A stretch of 64,000 bases of DNA from Acanthochromis polyacanthus (taxonomy: Eukaryota > Chordata > Actinopteri > Pomacentridae). The first letter of the stretch is position 1. Each line of letters opens with the position of its first letter. The stretch lies in the NCBI RefSeq assembly GCF_021347895.1, contig NC_067123.1, forward strand, positions 40,416,027-40,480,026, given 5' to 3'. The notes beneath the pieces were generated by a model. It was not told the DNA's origin. It did no database searches and saw only the letters and a list, made by a program, of their open reading frames with translations. Positions 1-18,761 of this stretch are shown here, piece by piece. Made by a program: the position numbers and the translations under genes.

Positions 1-37
1 GTTAAAGATGTTGACGTGAGACCTGAAAAAAGGCACG

Positions 38-918
38 ACAGGAGGTCCTCGAGTTACGTCAGAGTTACGTTCCTACAGATCGATGCATTCAAATTTCACC
101 CTAAGTCGGAACTCCGGCTAAAATGTGAACAAATCCGTTCCATGCATCTCGAAATCCATCAGTTCTTCATAAAGTCATGAATACCAACGACTTTCATGCA
201 TGTATGAATCACTTCACTTGAAGATAACAGAACATGCTGACCTGTTTCTACAACTTGATCTAATAAAGCTGATGTTCATCAGTGTTACTGTTCAGAGCAT
301 TTTATTAAATCTAATTTCACTTCCATGGTGTGTTACACTAAAGGCAGAATTATCAATGTGGTTTTATTTTGAAAAAGCCTTTATTTTGAAGTTATCTGTT
401 GACAGTTGTCACTTCCTGTCTGCTATTTTGATGTTTAGTTTTTCTGGACGCACGTCTCTCTACTTTGTAAATGAGTCGATGTTCTAAGTAATTAACTTCA
501 TCTTAGGACTTTACTGGTTCAGTCAAAAGGATTTATTTACACGTATTATTGTTGTTTTATTCTGTTTTTGTTGCAGTTTTCACTCTGGTTGTAATGAGGG
601 CCAAGAGCCACAGTAAAGAAGTCAAGTTTGCTGCGACTCATGACTCATTCTGCAAACACGAGTTTAACTAGTTGGATGGAGACGTTTTCCTTTCCTTCCA
701 GCATCAGAAGAGTCTGACTTACGCTGGGAGCCATAATGAAGATAAAAAGTTAGTGAATGTAGCACAATCCAAGGTGGAGTACAACCAGAGAATGGAAACA
801 AAGCCGTCTGATAGCGCCGTGTGACGACGTATTCATCCGCTCCGCTCATTAAATAGTTCCATGGAACCAGTTCTGATGTGACGATGAAACGCTGTAGGTT
901 AAACAGAGGACCTCCTGT
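38..918. mobile_element. Element with 13-bp perfect inverted termini (ACAGGAGGTCCTC family)
   Basis: The left terminus 38-50 and the right terminus 906-918 are perfect reverse complements. Internal sequence recurs elsewhere: 52-330 resembles 40811-40980 plus 41480-41590, and 715-900 resembles 62940-63120. Another copy with both ends decayed lies at 26475-26832. No transposase frame is visible, so it appears non-autonomous. It sits in a shisa7 intron. The target-site duplication was not resolved. Confidence 0.7.
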
Positions 919-1029
919 ATCACCATTGGTGTCAGCTAGCCAATCAAACTGTTCGTTTAACCTGAACATGGTGCCGTTCTTTATGTTTTACTCATACATG
1001 GTGTTCAGCATGGATCTCTCACTACTTAC

Positions 1030-7478
<6,449 letters not shown>

Positions 7479-10146
7479 CTGTTAAAAAACTGATCAGAAA
7501 TAGTTCCAGTCTGGTGTGAGCGGTCCTCCTTTGACTTATAAAAACCTTCAGTCTGATGAAGACAACGTTCAGAGGGCTTCTCAGCAGATGTTACATGAAC
7601 GTGTTCAGCGTTTCACTCCTCCATCTGCATGTAAACATTTCTCCTTCCAGTCAGCAGCTTTTGTAAACATTGAGGTCTTTCAGAGTTTGTAGGCGCGATG
7701 CTAACTGCCTGTTCGATGGATCTGAAATCATAAAAACTGAATCGTTGGGTTCGTTTTAATGGCAGCGTGTGTTGGATGTTTAATTTTGGTCTGTTTGTTG
7801 ACAAAGTGCCATTTTACAGTCCACTGGCCAGAACTCTAAATCTTCCAAACAGGCAGTATTTTCAGGTTTTCTGTAAACAAAATGAGAGCGAGAAAAGTGT
7901 AAACTCTTAATATAAAGAGCCTCTTCCTACTGAAGAGAGTTCTGCTGTTTATGGCACGAAAGTTACGATTCACATCAACGGAAATGGAACTGCGGTCTGT
8001 AAACATTTAGCGCTGTATGTAAACTTTGTAGATCTGATGAGCGTTGACGGATGCTGGATGTAATCTTCCTGGAGTTTGGCACTTCTGTTGGATAACCAAA
8101 CGTGTTAAAATCTTACATGGAAACAAACAAAACGTCTTCTTTAGTAATCAAATTAAATATCACGCTCCGTGTGTGTTGAGCCTTGTAAACAACGAGCGGC
8201 GCTGGCAGCTTCACAGATCTCAGCTGTGCTTGGTGAACAAGCTAAGAGGAAGTCTGTGTGAATTTGGCACAAGCTGTGACTTTAATTTCTTTCACATCGA
8301 TAAACAAACTCTCCCCTTCGAAAAATTTAGCGAATCGGTAAAGGTCAATATGCTGGAGCTTTTGGTTTGGATTTAAAAGTGTGACGAGTGCTGGCATGAA
8401 GCAGCATCAAATCTGTAGGAAAAAGTCCTTCCAGCTGCTACCAGAGGACGGCAGAGCAGACGTCAAGGCATTCATTAAAGAGCGATCGATAGCGAGGAAG
8501 GATTAGAAAAGTGAGGATCTATGTACGATCGATTCCCTTATGCGAGTGTCTCTGCTCTGAATTTAGCTTGGCCCAGCAGAAGAGGACGAAGGAGGGCTTG
8601 GGCCCGGTTCTAGCAGGGCAGCGAGGTTCTGCCCACAGAACAGACATGAAACTGTCCGGATTCATCCGTCAACGCAGAGGAACGCAGGGCGACGACGGGA
8701 ACTCGATTCAGGACGGAGCACGATCCAGAAAAACGCGGGTAGAAAAAGTCAGAACTTACAAAGCCGTTTTTTCATCCAAACGTAGGAAACTTAGGGTCGT
8801 TTTCACGCTAGAAGTTTCTCCGTCGACTCCCTGAATGTGTGCGTGCACCAACGTTTGTTGAGGAAAACGCTGTGATGAGTTCAGTAGATGTAAAAGATAT
8901 CCGTATGGCTGGTGTTTAGTATGGCTTTAGGTTATGTTCTTTTATCCTTTTTTATTTTTTACAAAACTGATCTCCTGCCACAAAAAATGCAAGTACAGTG
9001 AAAGGTTTTAAATTGCATGTTTGTCGTAGAGTAAAAGGAAGAATGCAAAAAGGTCGAAGAGGTCACTGGGAGTAGATAAAGGGGCCTTCAGGTGGTTCGG
9101 CGTGGTGTCACCGAGAGCCACATGTGGAAGAAACAGACGACGACGGAGAGCGAGAGGCGTCTCTCGTGTAAGGGACTGGAAGAAGGAGATAGGCAAAGTG
9201 TCGACAGTGTTTCACAGCGCAGACTGAAGCCTTAGAGATAGCAGCAGCAGCAGCAGCGGTGGCGTATTTATCAGGGTAGACGTGGCTCGTGTCGCCTGCC
9301 AGTCAAACGCCGTCCTGCCGAAGCGTTAAAGTGTTCAGACGGCGTCGGAGCGCAGCAGAAAGTTATCGCTGCTCACCACGCACCTCCTACAAGCACAGCA
9401 TCGGCTGGAGGACGCGTATATAAAGCACTTTGAACCAATAATGCACTGATCATCGTCTCAGGAGGAAAAAAATCACGCAGTTTTAGCACTAAGAGCAGCA
9501 AACACTGACTGGAGACGATGGATAGAAACTATTAAACGAGATTTTAATGCGATGTGAGGTGTTGTAATGTGAGGGAGAAAAATAAAGCTGTGTGTTTGTT
9601 ACTAAATCGGGTATTAAAAGTTAAACTCTTTATACGATGAATTGGAGATGTGTAAGATTTTTTGCTTCTTCTCTTGACACAGTCAGTTTGGCACCTGGTT
9701 TTGGTCTTGCTTGGAATAAAAACAAAAAAGTGTCAAAAACCGTGATCCCCACTACGTCAAAAATAAAAAATACTGTGGAAAAGCAGGAGGGACACTTAAT
9801 GAGGAGCCTCGGCTTTGAAAGCAGCTGAAGATTCTGGATCAGACCTTCTATTCTGCTCCTCTCACAGCTTGACATCCACTCGTTCACCAGTTTTCACACT
9901 GGAAGAGAAGAACACAGCATGCAGGGCGTTTGTCAAAACACATTCAGAATCTGCAGCATTTATTTTTATATTTATTTCTTAGAAAGACAGTTTTTCTCTG
10001 TCATCTTTTTCCAAAAAGCCGAGGTAATTTTCCTAATATGATGATTAAACTACCTATTAAAACAGCTTTTGAACGGATATCTGTGGAGAAAATAAAACCC
10101 AGGTATTAGCATGATGAAGTCATTCTGATCAATGCCAACACATTTA
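7479..10146. other. shisa7 5' flank or 5'UTR intron, no gene seen
   Basis: Mostly unique-looking sequence. Short open frames at 8044-8376 and 8511-8834 show no recognisable motif. A short CAG run lies near 9240. If the upstream first exon at 34.2-34.6 kb is right, this is the start of a 27-kb intron. Confidence 0.5.
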
Positions 10147-10150
10147 GATT

Positions 10151-12284
10151 TGGAAAGTTTCCCTGTGATTGTAGGGTTCAATGTTGGCTAGTTTCCCTGT
10201 GATTGTCGGGCTCATGTTTGGCTAGTTTCCCTGTGATTGTAGGGTTCATGTTTGGCTAGTTTCCCTGTGATTGTAGGGTTCAATGTTTGGCTAGTTTCCC
10301 TGTGATTGTAGGGCTCATGTTTGGCTAGTTTCCTTGTGATTGTAGGGTCCATGTTTGGCTAGTTTCTCTGTGATTGTAGGGTCCATGTTTGGCTAGTTTC
10401 CTTGTGATTGTAGGGTCCATGTTTGGCTAGTTTCCCTGTGATTGTAGGGCTCATGTTTGGCTAGTTTCCCTGTGATTGTAGGGTCCATGTTTGGCTAGTT
10501 TCCCTGTGATTGTAGGGTTCAATGTTGGCTAGTTTCCCTGTGATTGTCGGGCTCATGTTTGGCTAGTTTCCCTGTGATTGTAGGGTTCATGTTTGGCTAG
10601 TTTCCCTGTGATTGTAGGGTTCAATGTTTGGCTAGTTTCCCTGTGATTGTAGGGCTCATGTTTGGCTAGTTTCCCTGTGATTGTAGGGTCCATGTTTGGC
10701 TAGTTTCTCTGTGATTGTAGGGTCCATGTTTGGCTAGTTTCCTTGTGATTGTAGGGTCCATGTTTGGCTAGTTTCCCTGTGATTGTAGGGCTCATGTTTG
10801 GCTAGTTTCCCTGTGATTGTAGGGTCCATGTTTGGCTAGTTTCCCTGTGATTGTAGGGCTCATGTTTGGCTAGTTTCCATGTGATTGTAGGGCTCATGTT
10901 TGGCTAGTTTCCCTGTGATTGTAGGGCTCATGTTTGGCTAGTTTCCCTGTGATTGTAGGGTCCATGTTTGGCTAGTTTCCCTGTGATTGTAGGGCTCATG
11001 TTTGGCTAGTTTCCTTGTGATTGTAGGGCTCATGTTTGGCTAGTTTCCTTGTGATTGTAGGGTCCATGTTTGGCTAGTTTCCCTGTGATTGTAGGACTCA
11101 TGTTTGGCTAGTTTCCATGTGATTGTAGGGCTCATGTTTGGCTAGTTTCCCTGTGATTGTCGGGTTCATGTTTGGCTAGTTTCCATGTGATTGTAGGGCT
11201 CATGTTTGGCTAGTTTCCATGTGATTGTAGGGCTCATGTTTGGCTAGTTTCCATGTGATTGTAGGGCTCATGTTTGGCTAGTTTCCCTGTGATTGTAGGG
11301 CTCATGTTTGGCTAGTTTCCATGTGATTGTAGGGTCCATGTTTGGCTAGTTTCCCTGTGATTGTAGGGCTCATGTTTGGCTAGTTTCCTTGTGATTGTAG
11401 GGTCCATGTTTGGCTAGTTTCCCTGTGATTGTAGGGCTCATGTTTGGCTAGTTTCCCTGTGATTGTAGGGCTCATGTTTGGCTAGTTTCCCTGTGATTGT
11501 AGGGCTCATGTTTGGCTAGTTTCCCTGTGATTGTCGGGTTCAATGTTGGCTAGTTTCCCTGTGATTGTAGGGCTCATGTTTGGCTAGTTTCCCTGTGATT
11601 GTAGGGTTCAATGTTTGGCTAGTTTCCCTGTGATTGTAGGGCTCATGTTTGGCTAGTTTCCTTGTGATTGTAGGGTCCATGTTCGGCTAGTTTCCCTGTG
11701 ATTGTAGGGCTCATGTTTGGCTAGTTTCCTTGTGATTGTAGGGTCCATGTTTGGCTAGTTTCCCTGTGATTGTAGGGCTCATGTTTGGCTAGTTTCCATG
11801 TGATTGTAGGGTTCAATGTTGGCTAGTTTCCCTGCGATTGTAGGGCTCATGTTTGGCTAGTTTCCCTGCGATTGTAGGGTTCAATGTTGGCTAGTTTCCC
11901 TGTGATTGTAGGGCTCATGTTTGGCTAGTTTCCCTGTGATTGTAGGGTTCAATGTTTGGCTAGTTTCCCTGTGATTGTAGGGTTCATGTTTGGCTAGTTT
12001 CCTTGTGATTGTAGGGTTCATGTTTGGCTAGTTTCCCTGTGATTGTAGGGCTCATGTTTGGCTAGTTTCCTTGTGATTGTAGGGCTCATGTTTGGCTAGT
12101 TTCCTTGTGATTGTAGGGTCCATGTTTGGCTAGTTTCCCTGTGATTGTAGGACTCATGTTTGGCTAGTTTCCATGTGATTGTAGGGCTCATGTTTGGCTA
12201 GTTTCCCTGTGATTGTCGGGTTCATGTTTGGCTAGTTTCCATGTGATTGTAGGGCTCATGTTTGGCTAGTTTCCCTGTGATTGT
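10151..12284. repeat. 34-bp minisatellite, about 62 units
   Basis: The unit is roughly gtttggctagtttccctg followed by tgattgtagggctcat. Variants are C/T/A after tttcc, and gctcatg, gtccatg, gttcatg or gttcaatg at the junction. Units 1-10 and 11-20 repeat the same variant order at a 341-bp offset (10171 versus 10512). A second duplicated block recurs at a 1056-bp offset (11091 versus 12147). The array therefore grew by multi-unit duplications. No open frame is maintained. Confidence 0.97.
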
Positions 12285-13000
12285 CGTAGCTCTGTTTATG
12301 CTTCCATTGTTTATTTTTCATGGATGAACTGATGACGTTTTATTCTTTTATTCTCGACGACTCACATACATCGTAGGCTGTGATTTAGCTGCGTTTTCAT
12401 CGTCAATCTGCACAGAGCAAACTTCAAAGATTATTAGATTCTGTTCGTCCAGTGGAGCAAGCTGGGAACTTATAAGACTGTTAAAATCGTACAGTGAGGA
12501 GAGACCTTAAGAGAAGCAAAGAAACACCTAGAAACTGCTTTTAGTTCAGAGGGTTAAAGAAATGCACCAGAATTTAAACTGAGCAGGTATGAACATCTGT
12601 TATTCAGGATACTGGGATGGGGGGGGGGGGGGGGGGGGGGGGGGTAATTTCATACAGTCGTCTTTCAACTGAGGGATCTGCAGCACACTCTGCTCTCTAC
12701 AACACATCTATCTAAAACATAAGCTGACAGAGGAGACGTGATCTGACTGTGATAAAAGAGAGCAGGCGACATGACGGATGCCATACGGACTCATCTGACA
12801 GAAGGGCAGAGGAAACAGAGACCACAGATGTGTGTTTACAGAATGAGGCCTACAGCGCAGAGTGGGAGGGGCTCGGCCTCAAGCTGCAAAAAAATAACAC
12901 AACAAACCCTTATTTTCTTAATTATTACCTACAGCTCACAGCGCCAGACGTGATTTATTAGAAACGTTTCCACCTTTGATACCTAGTTAGGTCTACTGTA
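12285..13000. other. Unique sequence with a G homopolymer
   Basis: No gene seen. The 26-base G run is listed separately. Confidence 0.5.
12619..12644 (+). repeat. Poly-G tract, 26 bases
   Basis: Uninterrupted run of 26 G on the plus strand. It can form G-quadruplexes, and its true length may be uncertain because homopolymers are error-prone in sequencing. Confidence 0.9.
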
Positions 13001-13195
13001 GAGTTTGTCGTTTTGCATCTCATTTTTGTAATATTTTGTCTTGCTTGTCTTGTTTTCTTGCTTATCTTGTTTTTTTTGTCTGACATTTGTCGTTTGTCTC
13101 AAGTTTTTGATGTTTTGTTTCTCGTTTTTGTCGTTTTGTGTCTCCTTTTGTTTTGCTTGTGTTTGTCCATTTTTTGTCGTTTTGTCCTGGAGAGA
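13000..13195. repeat. Degenerate TTTTGTC/ATTTTGTGTCTC repeat block
   Basis: T-rich array of tttttgtcgttttgtgtctc-like units. Translated, it gives stop-poor Phe/Leu/Cys/Val-rich frames that mimic membrane proteins but vary in unit length, so they are not coding. It belongs to the family described under 29779-30640. Confidence 0.85.
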
Positions 13196-14470
13196 TTGAT
13201 TTATATCTTTGTATTAGTTTCCTTTGGCCGTGAACACGAGGTTTAACCCAAATAATAATGGAAAAAAGGTAATGTTGGACTCTAATGGTTGTTAAAGTCG
13301 CTGGATTTGTAAAGCTACAAACTCTCTTCAGCGTCCTTTATCTGAGCTGCTGACTGAACTCTCATTCTGAATGAAAACGCTCAATAAGATCGCTCTCCGA
13401 CCGGCAGTAAACTGCGTATTTGCATTTCAACAGCCGGTTCTTCAGAGAAATGATCAGCTTATCGCTTCACATTACATACAGGAGAGTTTCCCAGCTGCAG
13501 TCTGACGGCATCAAGTCAATACTTTCAGCTCATTTAGTGATCGTCATTATTTGGATCGAGTAAAATCAGGTGTAAAAGTCATTTCTTCATCCATCGATAA
13601 ACAGCTCTTCATACCTCCTGCTGCTTCCTCCGTTTACGGGTCACAGCCACAGGTCGTGACAATTAATCAAGCTCCGTTAATGCTGATTAACGACCAGTAA
13701 AACTGGAGTATTTCTGGTTTCTCATCACAGAACAGCTGATTACAGGCCTACAGGGACTCTGGGTGATGAAGTTATTACATCCAGGGATTTGCAAGTGATG
13801 AATACCGATTAAAAGAAGTGAATATGATCCAAATTCAACATGTAACTGCTGCTTTTTCTCAGAGCAAAGAGAAATGGCAGAGAATTAACGACACCTACAG
13901 CAGAAAGAGATGCAGCTCCAACAGCAAAACGAGACGAACTGCAAGGTAGGAATTAATTATTAAATCCAGAATGTAAGCCGAAGACAGAGACACATGAGAA
14001 CAGGATGTTCCTGGGTTAGGGTCAGAGATGACAGGACTATTTCCTGAATCACAGCAACCTAAATAGTGCTCTCCGTTGGAAAGTTCTGGGCGCTCTGCTG
14101 CCTGACAGCCTGGCTTCACATCAGTGTGCCTCGACCCTCCCGGGGCTTTTCCGACCCGCTTCCTCAGATGTCGTAATTAAGAAGCCCCCGCTGACAAATA
14201 GCTCAACTTCCACTGGCTTTCTAGGCAGCAGGAGGACCGATTCCATCCAATAGAGACACAGGAAGTCCAAATAATAGGATTTCAACTTCATTATCAGTGT
14301 GTTTATTCAAGGATATCCTGCTCGTTATTCTGTATTAATCTAAGAGTCCGTGCATGTGGGTCAAACTTATGGAGATGGTGTGGTCACGAGTGCAATAAAA
14401 CCCCTTAAAGACACGTTTCCTCCAGGAGAGTAGCAGCTGGGTCAATATGCAACTGACACTTATTGTAACA
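13196..14470. other. Unique sequence, no gene seen
   Basis: No coding motif or repeat recognised. Confidence 0.5.
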
Positions 14471-14499
14471 TAGCTGACTGGTATCCTAGCTGCACAAAA

Positions 14500-15660
14500 T
14501 GACAAAAAAAGGACACAAAATAACCACAGAAAAAAAAAACACAAAATAAGTCAATGAGACAGATAGTTATCATGTAAAGACACAAAATGCAGAGACAACA
14601 AAAAGTTAAAAAAGACCACAAAAACATCTAAAATTACCACAAACAGACTGAAAATTACCACAAACTGGTTCAAAACGACCACAAAAATGCACAAAACGAT
14701 CGCAAAAAGATCTGAAATTCCCACAAAACAGACCACCTAAAAAGAAAAAAATGAGTGCACGACCCACAGAAAGACACATGGTCACCACAATGCACAAAAT
14801 GACCACGAAATCACATAAAATGACCACAGGAAATACAAAATGAGTCAATGACTCTTAAATTATCCCAAAAAGAGAGAAAATGACCACAAACAGACTGATA
14901 ATGACCAATAATGACCAGACAGAAAAACAAACTGACAAAGAAACACAAAAGACCCAAAATGACCGAGGGCTGGACCCGAATATCTGAATATTTGTTCGCT
15001 ACGGCGGTATCCGGTTATTAATTTGGTATCCAAATAATCGCCCCCCCTGGTCGGACGTTACCGGGCTGAAAGAATATGCTGCGTTACTGTCTTCCTTCCG
15101 CCCACATCGGCTCATCCCGTCCTGTGATCACATAAACATATATGTCTATAACATATACACGTGTCTATGTGATCACCCCCTCCTCCCCCTAGACGAAAAT
15201 ATTCGGAGTTCGTCTCTTCCCTTCGCCTTCGGCCCACTTCGGCTCATCCCATCGTGTTCAGCTCATCTCGGCTCATCCATTCCTGTTTCTTACCACCACC
15301 TGAATGACCGGGTTGCTGCAGACTCTGACGTCATGCTTCACTTTGTTGCATAAACACAAGACAAGATGCTGAAGACCTCCGCTGTTTGGGAATTCTTCAG
15401 TTTAACTGAAGACAAAATGAAGGCATAATTTAGATCCGAGACCAGACGAACGGATCCGAATATTCAGGCTGCCGCCGCCGCCTCCCCCCCCCAAATATTC
15501 GGAGGTCAGAAACCACTATTTGGACCAGCCCTAAAACGACCAAAGAAAAACACAAAACGATTCAATGAGACACTTGATTATCACGTAAAAAGACAAAATG
15601 ACGAGCCACACAAAACACCTACAAAAAGTTGCAAAATGACCACAAAAAGAACTAAAATTC
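14500..15660. repeat. Degenerate CACAAAATGACCACAAAAAG array, interrupted by a transposon
   Basis: A-rich complement of the TTTTGTC-type repeat. It is split by the hAT-like element at 14965-15533, and the array resumes on the far side. Confidence 0.88.
14965..15533. mobile_element. hAT-like non-autonomous element inserted in the minisatellite
   Basis: The left end gagggctggacccgaata and right end tatttggaccagccctA are inverted termini (agggctgg core). Flanks aaatgacc (14957-14964) and aaacgacc (15534-15541) give an 8-bp target duplication differing at one base. It contains a palindrome gtgatcacata...tatgtgatcac at 15124-15176. No transposase is visible. A related terminus (gggcccagccctag) occurs near 26585-26600. 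Confidence 0.75.
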
Positions 15661-15830
15661 CGAGAAGAGAAGAGAAGAGAAGAGGAGAGGAGAGGAGAGG
15701 AGAGGAGGAGAGTTTATTGATCTCACAAAGGAGAAATTTACAGTTTCAGAGCTCTTAGGAACAAACATAAATACATCAACTAGCTCCCAAAGGGGACCTA
15801 TGCAGCCGAGCCCTCATGCTAAGAAAGAAC
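15661..15830. repeat. GA-rich run and teleost repeat tail
   Basis: (GAGAA)n/(GAGGA)n from about 15661 to 15712 is followed by tttattgatctcacaaagg and agaaatttac. This resembles the common fish retroelement tail TTGATCCC...GGGAAATTC; another copy starts near 24778. Confidence 0.5.
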
Positions 15831-15843
15831 TCTAACCTTCATC

Positions 15844-16076
15844 ATTGTGTGTGTCCTCCACCTCCTCTATACATCCTAACCTGTCTGTGTGTCCTCCACC
15901 TCCTCTATACATCCTAACCTGTCTGTGTGTCCTCCACCTCCTCTATACATCCTAACCTGTCTGTGTGTCCTCCACCTCCTCTATACATCCTAACCTGTCT
16001 GTGTGTCCTCCACCTCCTCTATACATCCTAACCTGTCTGTGTGTCCTCCACCTCCTCTATACATCCTAACCTGTCT
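15844..16076. repeat. 38-bp minisatellite, about six copies
   Basis: Unit ctgtctgtgtgtcctccacc followed by tcctctatacatcctaac, nearly identical between copies, so recently expanded. Confidence 0.95.
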
Positions 16077-16500
16077 TCCTGTTGATCTCGGCCAGCTGTC
16101 TTGCTGCGTGCGCGGCACACGTGCATGGATTTGTCCTGCTGCCTATATGCCTGCTGCGCTGCCTCCCTGCCAGGAGCATGTTCCACAGTCCTGGCACACG
16201 AGACGGTGCTCTATAGCCGTGTCCCATTTAACACGCCTCACACTGGAATATATAATTCATGCAGACTGTTCACACAAAAATGTGCTCTTTTGTTCAGGTG
16301 GTTCATGTGACCACAAAGGTCAGACTGCTTCTCTACAGTATTTATACTTAGTGATATAAGCATTAAACTGTGAATGGAGCCGCATCATCTCCAGGTACAT
16401 TTTTGTCACCCAGTGTGAACACAAAACGGACCTCATCCTGCCAGAAATCAGCATTTAGTGCAGTCAGTGCTGGAAAATACTGGTCCATCACACATACAGT
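16077..16500. other. Unique sequence, no gene seen
   Basis: Short open frames only, without recognisable motif. Confidence 0.45.
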
Positions 16501-16504
16501 GGTG

Positions 16505-16838
16505 GAAAAAGTGGACCACAAAAAGAGCTAAAATTACCACAAAACAGTCTGAAAATTACCAGAAAAGAAACAGAATGAGCACAGACACGCAAAACAACCA
16601 CAAAAAGACACAAAATGACCACAAAAAAAAAAAAAAAAACACAAAATGAGTGACACATAATTATTATTTAAAGACACAAAATAACTCCAAAAAAACTGCA
16701 AAATGAAAAACAAAAGTACTTAAAATTATCACAAAAAGGCTGAAAACGGAGTCAGAAAATGCACAAAACGACCACAGAAAGACCTAAAATGAACACAAAA
16801 CGGACTGAAAATGACCAAAAGAAAAAAAAACAACAAAT
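16505..16838. repeat. Degenerate CACAAAATGACC-type array
   Basis: Same A-rich repeat as at 14.5 and 18.8 kb. It directly abuts the dispersed repeat at 16839-17490. Confidence 0.85.
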
Positions 16839-17490
16839 GAGCAGGTCATGTGATCTGGAATTAACACACTTCCTGGAGAGTGTTTTTGGAACGGGGAACT
16901 TAGTGGGAAGGGATTTAATTTGTTATTTTCCATATAAAATTTGATATATTGCCAAAAAAATAAATATTTGTCCTGATTATCTCACCTTAATGAAAAGAAC
17001 ACAATCCAATCTATTTGTGAATCAGCTCATTTTATTATTGTTTAGCTCATTAGAAGGTGGTTGGTGTTAAATTCAGACATTATTTAGTTGATATTTTAGT
17101 GATATCCAGTCATTTTAATAAGTGTTTGTTTCCATAATAAATAATTATGGAATTTGGAAAGACGTGATCATAATGAACATAAAAACATTCGCTTTTTACT
17201 TTTAATAAAAATTTATGCCAGATATATCCCATGGACTCAAAATTCCCACAGTTATAGATTGACCTGGACAATTTCAATCATTTTGGATCATTTTCTTGTC
17301 ATTTTCAACAAGTTTTAATTCGGCTTGGATCTTTTCTCATCATTTTGGATCATTTTTGAGTCATTTTTGGACAAATTTCGAGTCATTTTCATCAAGTTTT
17401 ATGTCAACTTGGCTCTTTTCTCGTCATTTTGGACCATTTTTGTGTCTTTGGGATAATTTTCGAGTCATTTAGGACAAATTTTTCTGTTCT
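16839..17490 (+). repeat. Dispersed repeat (copy inverted at 47110-47500)
   Basis: Begins gcaggtcatgtgatctgg. The stretch to about 17230 is present in reverse at 47110-47500, and its first 80 bp recur at 53190-53280. The tail 17260-17490 (gtcattttggatcattttt units) recurs at 19850-20035. In both large copies it is joined to the TTTTGTC-type array, suggesting one composite element. Confidence 0.75.
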
Positions 17491-18130
17491 GTATAATATA
17501 TGTATAAAATATGCTAATGTAAATCTAACATACGTAAAGCAAACCAACATGTTATGTGTCTAGTGTGTTCTGGTGAGGTAAAACATTCATTTTATTTAAA
17601 TAGCACTTTAAGGCCCTTCCTTATCTACAGTAATTTACACAAAACCGCAGAGATCCCAAAGAAAACCCACTTCAAAATGTGGTTATTTTAAGCAGCACTG
17701 TGTTACAAAACCTAAACGTATGAGTAATGCTTCCCTGAGTGATTCAAACATCCAGAGATGAGCTGCCAGTTTGTCAACTCTCTGCCATATTGTGCTTCGT
17801 TTACAACCTGAAGTTCAGAAAGCACATATGTCTGGTCACACGCTGACTTGACTTTGGTCATTTTCACGGTAAGACGACACTTTTTGTGTAGCTAGAATCA
17901 ATTCAAGTCATAAACATGTTTCAGTCTGTGGTTTACATTCAGGCTGGATAATATAACATTTTAATTTAACACGATTATATGTTGACATTTGTGCAATTTG
18001 ATCACATATTTACTAAATAAATACTGCTGTCTGAGGTAAGTATGTTACCTTTTTCCAGCAATTTATCATAAAAGTGCCAAACAGCTCCTCAAATGTTAAT
18101 ATTTCGTAGCGTTTTTCTATTCCAAATTGA
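17491..18130. other. Unique sequence, no gene seen
   Basis: Nothing recognised. Confidence 0.45.
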
Positions 18131-18134
18131 ATGT

Positions 18135-18465
18135 AACAGAAATCCAGCAAATTTCGCCGGATTTTGGTTGATTTTTAACATGAATGTTTGTAAAAAATAT
18201 CAGAAGTTTTACTGATATGTATGGAATCACTTTAGATAGTTATTTATTTATTTGGAAGATTTTTACTAATTTTTTGAAAATATTTCCAAGAATTTTCTTG
18301 CCAAATTTGGGGGATTTTTTTTTAAATAAAACTTTTAAGGAATTATTGGAATTTTTTTCCTGAAGGTTTTGCAAAGTTTCAGAAATTTTTTTTGCAGAAT
18401 TTTTAGGATTTTGTTAAGACAAGGAAACTATATTTTGGTGTCCGTGAAAGAGGACAACAGGAGGG
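18135..18465 (-). mobile_element. TTAA-type MITE, truncated copy
   Basis: Terminus gaggacaacaggaggg then ttaa at 18466-18469. The body matches 45466-45961 in reverse. The far terminus is missing. Confidence 0.7.
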
Positions 18466-18761
18466 TTAAAATGTGAGCCTTAATTTCTGCCTTCCTGTAC
18501 TACAGCATGTGTTTACAGTGGACTGTCTGTCTCGCTGCTCTACGCCTGACCTTCCTTTAAAGATACAGCAGCTTCCAGGCAGGCAGCGAGTTCAACCAAA
18601 CCCCCCATAAACATACATGTGCGCGCACACACACACACACATGTGCACCGTCTCTCCTCCATCTATCCCTCCATCCATTCAGTCCCTCCCTCTCTGGCAG
18701 TGCGTGGGGTGAAGCATCTCTCTTAGAATAGCACTGCAGCATTGAAAGGAGAGAAAACAAA

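Noticed and set aside
8511..8834. 107-codon plus-strand ORF upstream of shisa7
   Set aside because: Basic and low-complexity, with no known motif or splice context.
10151..12284. CRISPR-like repeat array
   Set aside because: Units abut with no unique spacers and the genome is vertebrate; it is a minisatellite.
16101..16359. Cys-rich short open frames after the 38-bp minisatellite
   Set aside because: No signal peptide, no conserved cysteine spacing and no splice support.
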